NCBI RefSeq assembly: GCF_004135285.1
Contig: NZ_CP035494.1
Span: 310,001-374,000, forward strand
From: Microbacterium protaetiae
GTDB lineage: Bacteria; Actinomycetota; Actinomycetes; Actinomycetales; Microbacteriaceae
Direction: 5' to 3'
DNA: 64,000 nt
Shown: one piece after another, positions 1 to 7,864 of the stretch
How the letters are laid out: every line of letters starts with the position of its first letter
How positions within the stretch are numbered: position 1 is the stretch's first letter
The notes under the pieces: model-generated
What the model saw: the letters and a program-made list of their open reading frames with translations, nothing else
The model's database searches: none
Told to the model about the DNA's origin: nothing
Program-made: the position numbers and the translations under genes

Positions 1-1
1 C

Positions 2-436
2 AACAACGCCGCCGGCTCCCTCGTCGTGAAGGGGCTGCGCATCGACGCGTTCGGCGTCAGCGACGCGCACCGCGACTGGGACCGGCTCGAAGACCTTCCG
101 CCGGCCATCGACAGCCTCGGCGCCGGTGCCGACCTGTCGTGGGGCGTCACGCACGCTCCCTACCGGCGGGTGCTCGACACCTTCACCGACCTCGGCGCCG
201 ACATCCTGTTCGGCGGGCACACGCACGGCGGCCAGGTTCGCATTCCGTTCTCGCCGAAGGCGCTCGTGGCCAACTGCGACATCCCGCTCGACCAAGCACG
301 CGGACTGTCCGCCTGGACCCATGACGCACGCACGGTGCCCTTGAACGTCAGCGCGGGTATCGGTCACTCGATCTATGCTCCGGTGCGGTTCGGGTGCCGC
401 CCCGAGGTGTCACTGATCACACTTCGTGCGCGGTGA
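2..436 (+). CDS. metallophosphoesterase, C-terminal part (5' end outside window)
   Basis: The reading frame is open from the first bases, so the gene starts before the window; 144 residues are visible. The motif GGHTHGGQVRIPF is the metal-binding His block of calcineurin-like phosphoesterases of the YkuE type, and an upstream H-A-P-Y block (THAPY) fits the same fold. Family members hydrolyse phosphoesters with a two-metal centre and many are membrane-anchored, but the N-terminus is not visible here. The gene lies 51 bp before the penicillin-binding protein gene in the same direction, a common actinobacterial neighbourhood. The substrate cannot be told from the sequence. Confidence 0.85.
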   Translation, partial: NNAAGSLVVKGLRIDAFGVSDAHRDWDRLEDLPPAIDSLGAGADLSWGVTHAPYRRVLDTFTDLGADILFGGHTHGGQVRIPFSPKALVANCDIPLDQARGLSAWTHDARTVPLNVSAGIGHSIYAPVRFGCRPEVSLITLRAR

Positions 437-474
437 CACGGCGCGGCATCCACCCGACACTCAGCATGCGGGAA

Positions 475-480
475 TAACGT
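475..480 (+). promoter_or_regulatory. -10 hexamer TAACGT, leaderless start of the PBP gene
   Basis: TAACGT lies 7 nt before GTG 488 and no Shine-Dalgarno sequence is visible between them. Confidence 0.45.
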
Positions 481-487
481 CACAGAG

Positions 488-2827
488 GTGTCATCCAGCA
501 AGTGGCCGAGCTTTCGCCGCACCACCGCCGGGGTCATCGGCGGTCTGGTGGGCCTTGTCGCGCTCGGTGTGATCGCCGCCATGCTGATCACCGCCGCGCT
601 GACACCGGCGATCGCGTTGACCAGCGCCGGCGCCACCAGCGCCATCACCACGTTCGACAATCTGCCCAGCAAACTGCAGATCAACAAGTTGCAATTACCC
701 ACGACGATCTACGCGAAGGATCCGTCAACGGGAAAGCAGAAGGTTCTCACGAGCTTCTACGATCAGAACCGGGTTCCGGTCACATTCACGCAGGTCGCCC
801 CGGTCATGTACGACGCCATCCTTTCCAGCGAAGACCCACGCTTCTACAACGAGGGCGGCATCGACCTGAACGGCACAGCCCGGGCGATCCTGTCGAACGT
901 GCGTGGTGACAGTGACCTGCAGGGCGGTTCGACCATCAGCCAGCAGTACGTGAAGAACGTGCTGGTGCAGGACTGCTATGCCACAGTCGAAGACCAGAAA
1001 GGCCTCACTCAAGACAAGCGAGAGGCCGAGCTGCGCGATTGCTATGTGCAGGCGACGAACGACGAGGGGCCCGACGGGTACGCCCGCAAGCTGCAGGAGA
1101 TGCGCTATGCCATCGCCCTCTCGCAGCGGTACTCGAAGAACGACATTCTCGTCGGCTACCTCAACATCGCCAACTTCGGCGGCGTGACCTACGGCATCGA
1201 AGCGGCAGCGGAGTACTACTTCGGCGTGCACGCCAAGGATCTGAGCCTGTCGCAGGCGGCCACCCTGGCCGGCATGGTGCAGAACCCCAACACCTATCGC
1301 ATCGACTTGAAGGCGAACGAGGCCAACGGCGAGGCGAATCACTACGCGCTGACCAAGAAGCGTCAGCAGTACGTACTGCACCAGATGCTCGAAGAAGGCA
1401 AGATCACCCAAGATCAGTACGAGAAGGCAGTGAAGGCTCCGATCACGCCGCACATCACGTATCCGAAGTCCGGATGCGCTTTGACCGATGCCCCCTACTT
1501 CTGCGAATACGTCACCTCGATCATCCGGAACGATCCGGCGTTCGGCAAGACAGCGGCAGACCGCGAGCAGGCTCTGCGCCAGGGCGGACTGAATGTGTAC
1601 ACGACCCTGGACTGGCGACTGCAGAGGGTCGCGCAGTCGACGGTGTCGAAGTACGCACCGGCGAAGCAGTCCGGTTTCACGTACGGATCGACGATCGTGA
1701 ACGTGCAGCCGTCGACGGGCGCGATCATGTCCATAGCGCAGAACACGCACTACGACGTGAACGCGGCGCCGGGCAAGACCTCGATCGTGTATGCCGGGGG
1801 GTATGACCAGGGCAACAAATACGGTTTCGCCCCCGGATCATCGTTCAAGCTGTTCACTCTGTTGGCGTGGCTGCAGGCCGGACACTCGCTCAACGAGGTC
1901 GTGAACGGCACCGTACGGGTCATCCCACACTTGAAGAACTCGTGCCAGGGTGACTGGACGAACTTCTCGAACACTGTGGTCGGCAATTATCGGAACGAGC
2001 CGGGCGTCTACAGCACGCCGATGAAGTTCACCGCGGAGTCGCTGAACTCCGGCTTTTTCGGGATGGCAACAGAACTCGACCTGTGCAAAGTGGCCAAGGA
2101 TGCCACGGCTCTGGGTGTCACCTACCCGAACGGCGACCCCGTCGAGATGACGACACAGACCTCAGTCATCGGGAACACGAAGTACGGCGTCTCACCGATA
2201 GCGATGGCCGGCGCATATGCGGCGATCGCGAACCACGGCACCTTCTGCAAGCCGTTCGTCATCTCCAAGGTCACCGACTCCGACGGCAAGGACTTGCCGG
2301 TCCCTGACCACAGCTGCAAGCAGGTGATCGACCCGAAGATCGCCGCCACTGCCGAGTACGCGCTGCAAGGCGTCATGCGGGGCATCGGCACGGCGGCCAT
2401 CGCGAACCCGAACGACGGCACCCCGGTGTTCGGCAAGACCGGCACGAACGAGGGAAATCAGACGTGGCTGATCACCTCGAGCACCGCGATGACATCGCTC
2501 GTGTGGTCGGGCGCCGTCGACTCAGGCTCGAGGAAGATGGAAGACATCGATCTTTTCCACAACTGGTATCGCGGCAATGATCTCGCCGACATCCGGTATG
2601 CGATGTCCCGCAAGATCCAGAGCACAGCCGACGAATACTACCCGGGCGCGGCGCTCGACAAGCCTGATGCGAAGCTGCTCGTCTACTCGAATCCGTACTA
2701 CGTGCCGCCCGTACACAAGCCCAGCAAGGACAAGGACAGCGACAAGGGCAAAGACAAAGGCAGCGACGACAAGGGCAAGGACTCGGGGTCGTCGGACGAC
2801 TCTGGCGGGTCGCACGGTCACGACTGA
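488..2827 (+). CDS. class A penicillin-binding protein (transglycosylase/transpeptidase)
   Basis: Bifunctional peptidoglycan synthase of 779 residues acting outside the membrane. One N-terminal membrane anchor lies at about residues 12-40. The GT51 transglycosylase domain carries the catalytic Glu in SSEDPRFY (E115) and the block GGSTISQQYVKN. The transpeptidase domain has the S-x-x-K motif at 451-454 (SSFK), S-x-N at 518-520 (SLN) and KTGT at 650-653. The C-terminus ends in a Lys/Asp/Gly/Ser-rich tail of about 40 residues (KDKDSDKGKDKG), of low complexity and probably cell-wall facing. All catalytic motifs are intact. It is a PonA-type enzyme; which paralogue cannot be decided. GTG 488 is preferred because it sits 7 nt after a TAACGT hexamer. 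Confidence 0.95.
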   Translation: MSSSKWPSFRRTTAGVIGGLVGLVALGVIAAMLITAALTPAIALTSAGATSAITTFDNLPSKLQINKLQLPTTIYAKDPSTGKQKVLTSFYDQNRVPVTFTQVAPVMYDAILSSEDPRFYNEGGIDLNGTARAILSNVRGDSDLQGGSTISQQYVKNVLVQDCYATVEDQKGLTQDKREAELRDCYVQATNDEGPDGYARKLQEMRYAIALSQRYSKNDILVGYLNIANFGGVTYGIEAAAEYYFGVHAKDLSLSQAATLAGMVQNPNTYRIDLKANEANGEANHYALTKKRQQYVLHQMLEEGKITQDQYEKAVKAPITPHITYPKSGCALTDAPYFCEYVTSIIRNDPAFGKTAADREQALRQGGLNVYTTLDWRLQRVAQSTVSKYAPAKQSGFTYGSTIVNVQPSTGAIMSIAQNTHYDVNAAPGKTSIVYAGGYDQGNKYGFAPGSSFKLFTLLAWLQAGHSLNEVVNGTVRVIPHLKNSCQGDWTNFSNTVVGNYRNEPGVYSTPMKFTAESLNSGFFGMATELDLCKVAKDATALGVTYPNGDPVEMTTQTSVIGNTKYGVSPIAMAGAYAAIANHGTFCKPFVISKVTDSDGKDLPVPDHSCKQVIDPKIAATAEYALQGVMRGIGTAAIANPNDGTPVFGKTGTNEGNQTWLITSSTAMTSLVWSGAVDSGSRKMEDIDLFHNWYRGNDLADIRYAMSRKIQSTADEYYPGAALDKPDAKLLVYSNPYYVPPVHKPSKDKDSDKGKDKGSDDKGKDSGSSDDSGGSHGHD

Positions 2828-2909
2828 GTTGCGCTCAAGGCGCCGCGGCGTCTGGTTTTGCAGCCGCCTGTCACGGGCCGTTCGATTTCAGCCACGGCCC
2901 CGTTCGGGG

Positions 2910-2915
2910 TAGACT
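2910..2915 (+). promoter_or_regulatory. -10 box TAGACT for tRNA-Pro
   Basis: TAGACT ends 13 nt before the mature tRNA 5' end; a weak TTTCAG lies 17 bp upstream as a possible -35. Confidence 0.5.
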
Positions 2916-2928
2916 CGAACGGTTGCCA

Positions 2929-3002
<74 letters not shown>

Positions 3003-3005
3003 CGT

Positions 3006-3049
3006 AATGCGAAAGGAGTCGGTCCGCAAGGACCGGCTCCTTTCGCATT
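3006..3049 (+). terminator. hairpin terminator after tRNA-Pro
   Basis: A 20-bp stem (3006-3025 with 3030-3049, one G-T pair) closes on a GCAA loop. The arms begin AATGCGAAAGGAG and end CTCCTTTCGCATT. There is no T-tract beyond ATTGCT, so an extended stem rather than a classic T-run would act here. Confidence 0.75.
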
Positions 3050-3058
3050 GCTCGCGGT

Positions 3059-3234
3059 GGCCAAGGCGGGCCCCGCTCGCCGGAGGCTCCACGCGCCGCG
3101 CAGCGGCGGGTGGAGTGGCGAGTGGACGCACCCCGGCCACGGCGGGCCCCGCTCGCCGGAGGCTCCACGCGCCGCGCAGCGGCGGGTGGAGTGGCGAGTG
3201 GGCGCACCCCGGCCAAGGCGGGGCCCCGCACCCC
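3059..3234. repeat. 76-bp direct tandem repeat, two full copies plus a partial
   Basis: Copies are 3059-3134 and 3135-3210, differing at about two positions (GGCCAAGG/GGCCACGG and GTGGACGC/GTGGGCGC), followed by a 24-bp partial copy to 3234. Each unit holds the imperfect palindrome CTCCACGCGCC...GGCGGGTGGAG, so each could fold into a hairpin. No convincing gene is encoded; reading frames through it are repeat translations. Confidence 0.85.
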
Positions 3235-3255
3235 GACCCGCCCTCCCCCGACGGG

Positions 3256-3294
3256 TAGACTCGACACGGTGAGGCTCCGCCACGGCGGAGCCTC
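3256..3294 (+). promoter_or_regulatory. -10 box and 5'-leader hairpin ahead of the HAD phosphatase gene
   Basis: TAGACT (3256-3261) is followed by a perfect 11-bp inverted repeat, GAGGCTCCGCC (3271-3281) and its complement (3284-3294), then TTCTCT. The hairpin would lie in the mRNA leader, 15 nt before the GAGGAG ribosome binding site at about 3308. It could be an attenuator or terminator, or only a stabilising leader; no riboswitch class is recognised. Confidence 0.45.
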
Positions 3295-3320
3295 TTCTCT
3301 GACACCCGAGGAGCCCTGCA

Positions 3321-4085
3321 ATGCCCGCACCCCGCCTCGTCGCGTTCGACCTCGATGACACGCTCGCGCCGTCAAAGAGCGCTATCGACCCGCGCATCGC
3401 CGCGTTGCTGATCGCCCTGGCTGAGCGTGTCGAGGTCGCCGTCATCTCGGGCGGGCAACTCGCGCAGTTCACCACTCAGGTCGTGGATCGACTGCCGGAT
3501 GCCGCGCCCTCCGTGCTCTCTCGCATCCATCTGCTTCCCACCTGCGGCACCCAGTACTACCGTCTGGAGGCCGACGGGGTGCGCACCGTGTATGCGCACG
3601 CCCTCACCGATGACGAGAAGGCGCGCGCGTTGGCCGCCATCGAGCACGAGGCCCGGCGGCTGGGCTACTGGGAGTCGGAGACATGGGGGCCGATTCTCGA
3701 GGACCGCGGATCGCAGATCACTTTCTCAGCACTGGGGCAGCGCGCACCTCTCGAGGCGAAGAGCGTGTGGGACCCCACCGGCGAGAAGAAGAACGCCCTA
3801 CGCGGCGCCGTGGCCGCGGTGCTCCCCGACCTCGAGGTGCGCAGCGGCGGTTCGACGAGCGTCGACATCACGCACCGCGGCATCGACAAGGCCTACGGGA
3901 TGCGGCAGCTGGCCGAACAGACCGGCATCCCGCTCGACGACATGTTGTTCGTGGGCGACCGCCTCGACCCCGACGGCAACGACTACCCGGTGCTCGCGCT
4001 GGGCGTGCCCTGCCACGCCGTCACCGGGTGGGAGGACACCGCGGCGTTCCTCGACGGGTTGATCCCGGCGCTGCCGTCGCGCTGA
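3321..4085 (+). CDS. HAD-IIB family phosphatase
   Basis: A haloacid-dehalogenase hydrolase of 254 residues. Motif I is FDLDDT (nucleophile D10, acid D12), motif II is the Ser in VISGG (residue 43), motif III uses K190 in RGIDKAYG, and motif IV is VGDRLDPDGND (D213, N220-D221). The spacing and the GND block are typical of the Cof/phosphomannomutase-like IIB branch, which acts on phosphorylated sugars or cofactors in the cytoplasm. Annotators often call this form phosphomannomutase-like, but no substrate is proven. ATG 3321 follows GAGGAG at a normal spacing. The gene stands alone, pointing towards lldD on the other strand. Confidence 0.85.
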   Translation: MPAPRLVAFDLDDTLAPSKSAIDPRIAALLIALAERVEVAVISGGQLAQFTTQVVDRLPDAAPSVLSRIHLLPTCGTQYYRLEADGVRTVYAHALTDDEKARALAAIEHEARRLGYWESETWGPILEDRGSQITFSALGQRAPLEAKSVWDPTGEKKNALRGAVAAVLPDLEVRSGGSTSVDITHRGIDKAYGMRQLAEQTGIPLDDMLFVGDRLDPDGNDYPVLALGVPCHAVTGWEDTAAFLDGLIPALPSR

Positions 4086-4121
4086 GGCGCCCGGGGCGGC
4101 ATCCCGCGCGTTTCGACTCGC

Positions 4122-4225
4122 CTACGGCTCGCTCAACGACCGGCACACGCGAGCCCCGTACGCTGCGGCTCGCTCAACGACCGGCACAGGCCACCCCCGC
4201 GCGCTACGGCTCGCTCAACGACTGG
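4122..4225. repeat. three copies of CGGCTCGCTCAACGACYGG
   Basis: Near-identical blocks at about 4122-4146, 4163-4187 and 4204-4225 contain CGGCTCGCTCAACGAC. The third overlaps the last codons and the stop of lldD (stop at 4215). A degenerate relative, CGCTCGCTCAACGAGCGG, lies near 42093 between deoA and cdd. This is a dispersed intergenic repeat of unknown role. Confidence 0.7.
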
Positions 4226-5495
4226 AGGCTGCCCTCGCGCGCGGCGCACGCGCCGGCGCCGGCGCGCCGACCGGGGTCAGGCGGGTCAGTTGCGTGACAT
4301 GCTTCGGCTCGAGCTCACCGAGCGACGAGACGCCCAGCAGCTTCATGGTGCGCTCGATCTCGCTGCGCAGAATCTCGATGGTGCGATCGACGCCCTGCCG
4401 TCCGCCGGCCATCAGCCCGTACAGGTAGGCGCGACCGATGAGCGTGAACTTCGCGCCGAGGGCGAGGGATGCCACGATGTCAGCGCCGTTCATGATGCCG
4501 GTGTCGACCATCACGGTCGCGTCTTTGCCGACTTCGCGCACAACCTCGGGTAGCAGCCGGAACGGAATCGGCGCGCGGTCGAGCTGGCGTCCGCCGTGGT
4601 TGGAGAGCACGATGCCGTCGACACCCAGATCGATGAGCTTCTTGGAGTCTTCGACGTTCTGCACGCCCTTGATGACGATCTTGCCGGGCCACATCCCGCG
4701 GATGATTTCCAGGTCGTCATAGCTGATGGTCGGGTCCATCGCGGCATCCAGCAACTCGCCGACCGTTCCTCCGGTCGTCGACAGTGACGCGAACTCGAGC
4801 TTGGGCGTGGTGAGGAAGTCGATCCACCACCACGGCCGCGGAATCGCGTTGATGATCGTGCCCAGGGTCAGCTGCGGCGGAATCGAGAACCCGTTGCGCT
4901 TGTCGCGCAGGCGGGCCCCGGCCACCGGTGTGTCGACCGTGAAGAACAGCGTGTCAAAGCCCGCGGCGGCGGCGCGGCGCGTCAGAGCGTACGAGATCTC
5001 GCGCTCGCGCATGACGTAGAGCTGGAACCAGTTGCGCCCCTGCGGGTTCGTCTTCTTCACGTCTTCGATCGAGGTGGTGCCCAGCGTGGAGAGGGTGAAC
5101 GGGATGCCGGCAGCCCCTGCCGCGCCGGCACCGGCGATCTCACCCTCGGTCTGCATGAGCCGTGTGAAGCCCGTGGGGGCGATGCCGAACGGCAGCGCCG
5201 ACGGGCCGCCGAGGATCTCGGTGGACATGTCCACCGAGGGGGCGGGCTTGAGGATGCCGGGGTGGAACTCCACGTCTTCGAATGCCTGGCGCGCCCGCGC
5301 GATTGACAGCTCGCCCTCGGCGGCGCCGTCGGTGTAGTCGAAGGCGGCAGCGGGCGTGCGCCGCTTCGCGATCGTGCGCAGATCGTAAATCGTCAGCGCG
5401 GCATCCAACCGCCGCTTGCGGGCGTTCAGTTCGGGCTTCTTGAACTGCATGAGTTCGAAGATGTCGTGCAGGTTGGGCATCTGCCTGGTGACCAT
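4215..5495 (-). CDS. lldD: FMN-dependent L-lactate dehydrogenase
   Basis: Alpha-hydroxy-acid dehydrogenase of 426 residues that oxidises L-lactate to pyruvate and passes electrons to the quinone pool. The FMN (beta/alpha)8 barrel is complete. Seen are [18 protein letters not shown] near the N-terminus, K276 in VIKGV, the catalytic His in [10 protein letters not shown] (H300, R303), and the phosphate loop TGIMNGAD...ALGA. The last replaces the usual GIR with GIM, a form I associate with actinobacterial relatives. ATG 5495 is chosen over a longer frame because GAAAGGA lies 6 nt before it. Ten bases separate it from the stop of lldR, so the two form an operon that the LldR-type regulator should control. 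The C-terminal 15 residues are an Ala/Arg/Pro tail. Confidence 0.92.
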   Translation of the reverse strand: MVTRQMPNLHDIFELMQFKKPELNARKRRLDAALTIYDLRTIAKRRTPAAAFDYTDGAAEGELSIARARQAFEDVEFHPGILKPAPSVDMSTEILGGPSALPFGIAPTGFTRLMQTEGEIAGAGAAGAAGIPFTLSTLGTTSIEDVKKTNPQGRNWFQLYVMREREISYALTRRAAAAGFDTLFFTVDTPVAGARLRDKRNGFSIPPQLTLGTIINAIPRPWWWIDFLTTPKLEFASLSTTGGTVGELLDAAMDPTISYDDLEIIRGMWPGKIVIKGVQNVEDSKKLIDLGVDGIVLSNHGGRQLDRAPIPFRLLPEVVREVGKDATVMVDTGIMNGADIVASLALGAKFTLIGRAYLYGLMAGGRQGVDRTIEILRSEIERTMKLLGVSSLGELEPKHVTQLTRLTPVGAPAPARAPRARAASSR

Positions 5496-5505
5496 CGTGG
5501 TCCTT

Positions 5506-6258
5506 TCACTCGTGAGTAAGCCCGGCGTGTGCGTAGTAGCCGGTGATGTGATCGTGGACCAGCCGCCGCGCCATGACCGCATCCCCGCGCTCGAGCGCAT
5601 CGATGATGTCGCGGTGCTGGGCGCGCAGGCGGTTCGCGGTGTCGTTCCAGTCGGCGACCCGGTCGGCTCCCGCAAGCACGTAGCCCTCGATGGCCTCGCG
5701 CAGGCCCGCCATCATCGCCGCGACGACGACGTTGCCGGCGGCGCCGGCCAGCGCCAGGTGGAATTGCGCATCGAGCGCAAGGAACTCGGCGGGGCTCAGG
5801 CCCTCGGCGTCCATCGCCGTGAGAAGCCGCAGCGGGCCCGCGAGCGCGTCGGCTGCGGCATCCCGCGTCTGCCGCTGGCGGCGCGCAGCGCCGATGCGTG
5901 AGGCGAGGTCGGCGGCCATGGCTGTCTCGAGGATGAGGCGGGTGCTGACGACATCGGCGATCGGGAACCCTTGGGCGGCCACCTGCAGGCGCAGCAGCGC
6001 CGACATTCCGCCCACCGGCGTCGCGATGACGATGGCCCCCGCCGACGGGCCTGAGCCGGTCGCCGTGCGGATCAGCCCCATGACATCGAGCACCCGCAGC
6101 GCTTCACGCACGCTGGAGCGGCCAACCCCCAGCGTCGCGGCGAGCTCGCGCTCGGGCGCCAGGTGGTCGCCGGGTTTGAGGGTGCCCTCGAGCAGATCGG
6201 TCTCGATCTTCTCCAGGACGACGCGCCAGGCGCGCGCGGGAACTGCTTCGTCGGCCAC
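5506..6258 (-). CDS. lldR: GntR/FadR-family regulator of lactate use
   Basis: A 250-residue regulator with an N-terminal winged helix at about residues 10-75 ([20 protein letters not shown] followed by [11 protein letters not shown]) and a C-terminal all-helical FCD effector domain rich in Asp/His/Arg. It lies directly upstream of lldD in the same direction, so it is probably a lactate-responsive repressor; that role is inferred from context. Two perfect palindromes of the GntR type lie 14 and 37 bp before its start, which indicates autoregulation. Start GTG/ATG 6258 gives the standard N-terminus, followed by [19 protein letters not shown]. Confidence 0.88.
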   Translation of the reverse strand: MADEAVPARAWRVVLEKIETDLLEGTLKPGDHLAPERELAATLGVGRSSVREALRVLDVMGLIRTATGSGPSAGAIVIATPVGGMSALLRLQVAAQGFPIADVVSTRLILETAMAADLASRIGAARRQRQTRDAAADALAGPLRLLTAMDAEGLSPAEFLALDAQFHLALAGAAGNVVVAAMMAGLREAIEGYVLAGADRVADWNDTANRLRAQHRDIIDALERGDAVMARRLVHDHITGYYAHAGLTHE

Positions 6259-6272
6259 GCGGACTCCTTTTG

Positions 6273-6306
6273 TGGTCTGACCACCATACCTCCTGTGGTC
6301 AGACCA
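6273..6306. promoter_or_regulatory. twin palindromic operators of the GntR regulator
   Basis: TGGTCTGACCA (6273-6283) and TGGTCAGACCA (6296-6306) are both perfect 5+1+5 palindromes, with centres 23 bp apart (about two helical turns). TGGT-N3-ACCA is the operator form of FadR-type GntR regulators. They lie between lldR (minus) and the DUF1295 gene (plus), 36 bp before the latter's start. Confidence 0.8.
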
Positions 6307-6329
6307 TGCAAGCGGGCGACTCGACCGGA

Positions 6330-6335
6330 TAGCCT
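6330..6335 (+). promoter_or_regulatory. -10 hexamer TAGCCT, leaderless start
   Basis: TAGCCT is 6 nt before GTG 6342 with no Shine-Dalgarno sequence. Confidence 0.45.
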
Positions 6336-6341
6336 GGGCCC

Positions 6342-7184
6342 GTGAACTCCCTGGGTGTTGTCATCATCGTCGCCGCTGTCGTGTGTGCGTTCTGCTGGGT
6401 GGCCTCTCTGATCACCAAGGACACTTCGTGGGTCGACCGGCTGTGGTCGATAGCGCCGGTGGTCTACGCGTGGATCTTCGCTCTGGCCGCGCTCATCGGC
6501 GGCGGCCACAGCGCCCGCGTCGTGGTGATGGCCGTGCTCGCCACACTGTGGGGTGCCCGGCTCACTTTCAACTTCGCCCGCAAGGGCGGATACACCGGGA
6601 TGGAGGACTACCGCTGGGCGGTCCTGCGCGGCCGAATGAAGCCCTGGGCGTTCCAGGTGTTCAATCTGGTGTTCATCGTGCTGTACCAGAACGCTCTGCT
6701 CGTCTTGATCACCCTGCCGGCGTGGCTTGCGCTGCGGCATCCCGCTCCTCTGACCGGCTGGGACGCGCTGTTCACCGTGCTGTTCTTGGGGGCGCTGGTG
6801 CTGGAATTCACCGCCGACCAGCAGCAGTGGCGGTTTCAGCAGGCCAAGAAGCGCGCGGGCGGACACCTCGAGCCGGGCTTTGTGAATACCGGGCTGTTCC
6901 GATACAGCCGGCATCCCAACTTCTTCGCCGAGCAGGCGCAGTGGTGGATGTTCTACGCGCTGGGTGCGACCGCCGCTGTCACGGCGGGACTCGGGTTCTG
7001 GGGCGGCGTCGTGAACGTGACGGTCATCGGCGCGGTGCTGCTGACCGCACTGTTCGTCGGATCGACCGTTTTCACCGAATCGCTCTCGTCGGCGAAGTAC
7101 CCCGCCTACGCCGGGTACCGCCGCACGACGTCGATGATCGTGCCGTGGTTTCCGCGGCGCCGGGCCTCGGCGCAGCCGGCCTGA
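6342..7184 (+). CDS. DUF1295 integral membrane protein (steroid 5-alpha-reductase-like)
   Basis: A 280-residue polytopic membrane protein with about seven hydrophobic segments. The C-terminal half contains FRYSRHPNFFAEQAQWW, the signature of DUF1295, a family structurally related to steroid reductases and isoprenylcysteine methyltransferases. The Arg-His-Pro block at the start of this motif is the likely cofactor-binding site in relatives. The reaction is unknown. It is divergent from lldR; the twin operators lie close to its promoter, so it might be co-regulated, though this is only inferred. Its stop codon abuts the thymidine kinase stop (convergent). Confidence 0.8.
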   Translation: MNSLGVVIIVAAVVCAFCWVASLITKDTSWVDRLWSIAPVVYAWIFALAALIGGGHSARVVVMAVLATLWGARLTFNFARKGGYTGMEDYRWAVLRGRMKPWAFQVFNLVFIVLYQNALLVLITLPAWLALRHPAPLTGWDALFTVLFLGALVLEFTADQQQWRFQQAKKRAGGHLEPGFVNTGLFRYSRHPNFFAEQAQWWMFYALGATAAVTAGLGFWGGVVNVTVIGAVLLTALFVGSTVFTESLSSAKYPAYAGYRRTTSMIVPWFPRRRASAQPA

Positions 7185-7820
7185 TCAGCCGAGGCGCCCA
7201 CCCGATTCGCGCAGGTAGCACTCCGCGCACATCGACTCGTAGGTGACGCGCTCGGCAGTCAACTCGTCGATGGCGACCTGGTCGCCGTCGAACACGAAGC
7301 GGCCGCCCACGAGCCGGGCGTTGAACAACGCCTTACGCCCGCACCGGCAGATCGTCTTGAGCTCTTCGAGGCTGTGCGCGAGCTCGAGCAGACGCCGCGA
7401 GCCCGGGAACGTCTGCGTCTGAAAATCGGTACGGATGCCGTAGGCCAGCGACGGCACGCCGTCGAGCACGACGATGCGCAGCAGATCGTCGACCTGCTCG
7501 GGAGTGAGAAACTGGGCCTCGTCGATGAGCAGACACGCCACGTCGGTGGATGCCTCGGGAATGAGGGCTTCGGCATCGCCGCGCACACTCGCCCGGTGCT
7601 CGGCGAACAGCGCTCGCAGGTCGTCGTCGGGACGGATCAGGAAGTCCACGGGGCGGCTCACCCCGAGGCGGCTCGAGATGCGATCGGCGTCTTTCGTGTC
7701 GATCACCGGCTTTGCCAGCAGCACGTGCTGGCCGCGCTCTTCGTAGTTGTACGCGGCCTGCAGCAGGGCGGTCGACTTGCCGGAATTCATCGCCCCGTAG
7801 CGGAAGTACAGTTTGGCCAC
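7185..7820 (-). CDS. tdk: thymidine kinase
   Basis: Type II thymidine kinase of 211 residues, phosphorylating thymidine to dTMP with ATP in the cytoplasm. The P-loop GAMNSGKST spans residues 9-17, the Walker B/catalytic block is LLIDEAQFL (D100, E101), and zinc cysteines occur in CRCGRK and CAEC near the C-terminus. Length and motif order are normal. GTG 7820 lies 6 nt after TAGACT. The neighbouring nucleoside operon (40-48 kb) is not adjacent, so this is an independently transcribed salvage gene. Confidence 0.95.
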   Translation of the reverse strand: MAKLYFRYGAMNSGKSTALLQAAYNYEERGQHVLLAKPVIDTKDADRISSRLGVSRPVDFLIRPDDDLRALFAEHRASVRGDAEALIPEASTDVACLLIDEAQFLTPEQVDDLLRIVVLDGVPSLAYGIRTDFQTQTFPGSRRLLELAHSLEELKTICRCGRKALFNARLVGGRFVFDGDQVAIDELTAERVTYESMCAECYLRESGGRLG

Positions 7821-7826
7821 CGGACG

Positions 7827-7832
7827 AGTCTA
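7827..7832 (-). promoter_or_regulatory. -10 hexamer TAGACT for tdk
   Basis: On the minus strand TAGACT is 6 nt before GTG 7820; no ribosome binding site is seen. Confidence 0.5.
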
Positions 7833-7864
7833 CGGCCGGCGCCGCGCCGGCGAGGCGACGGCGG

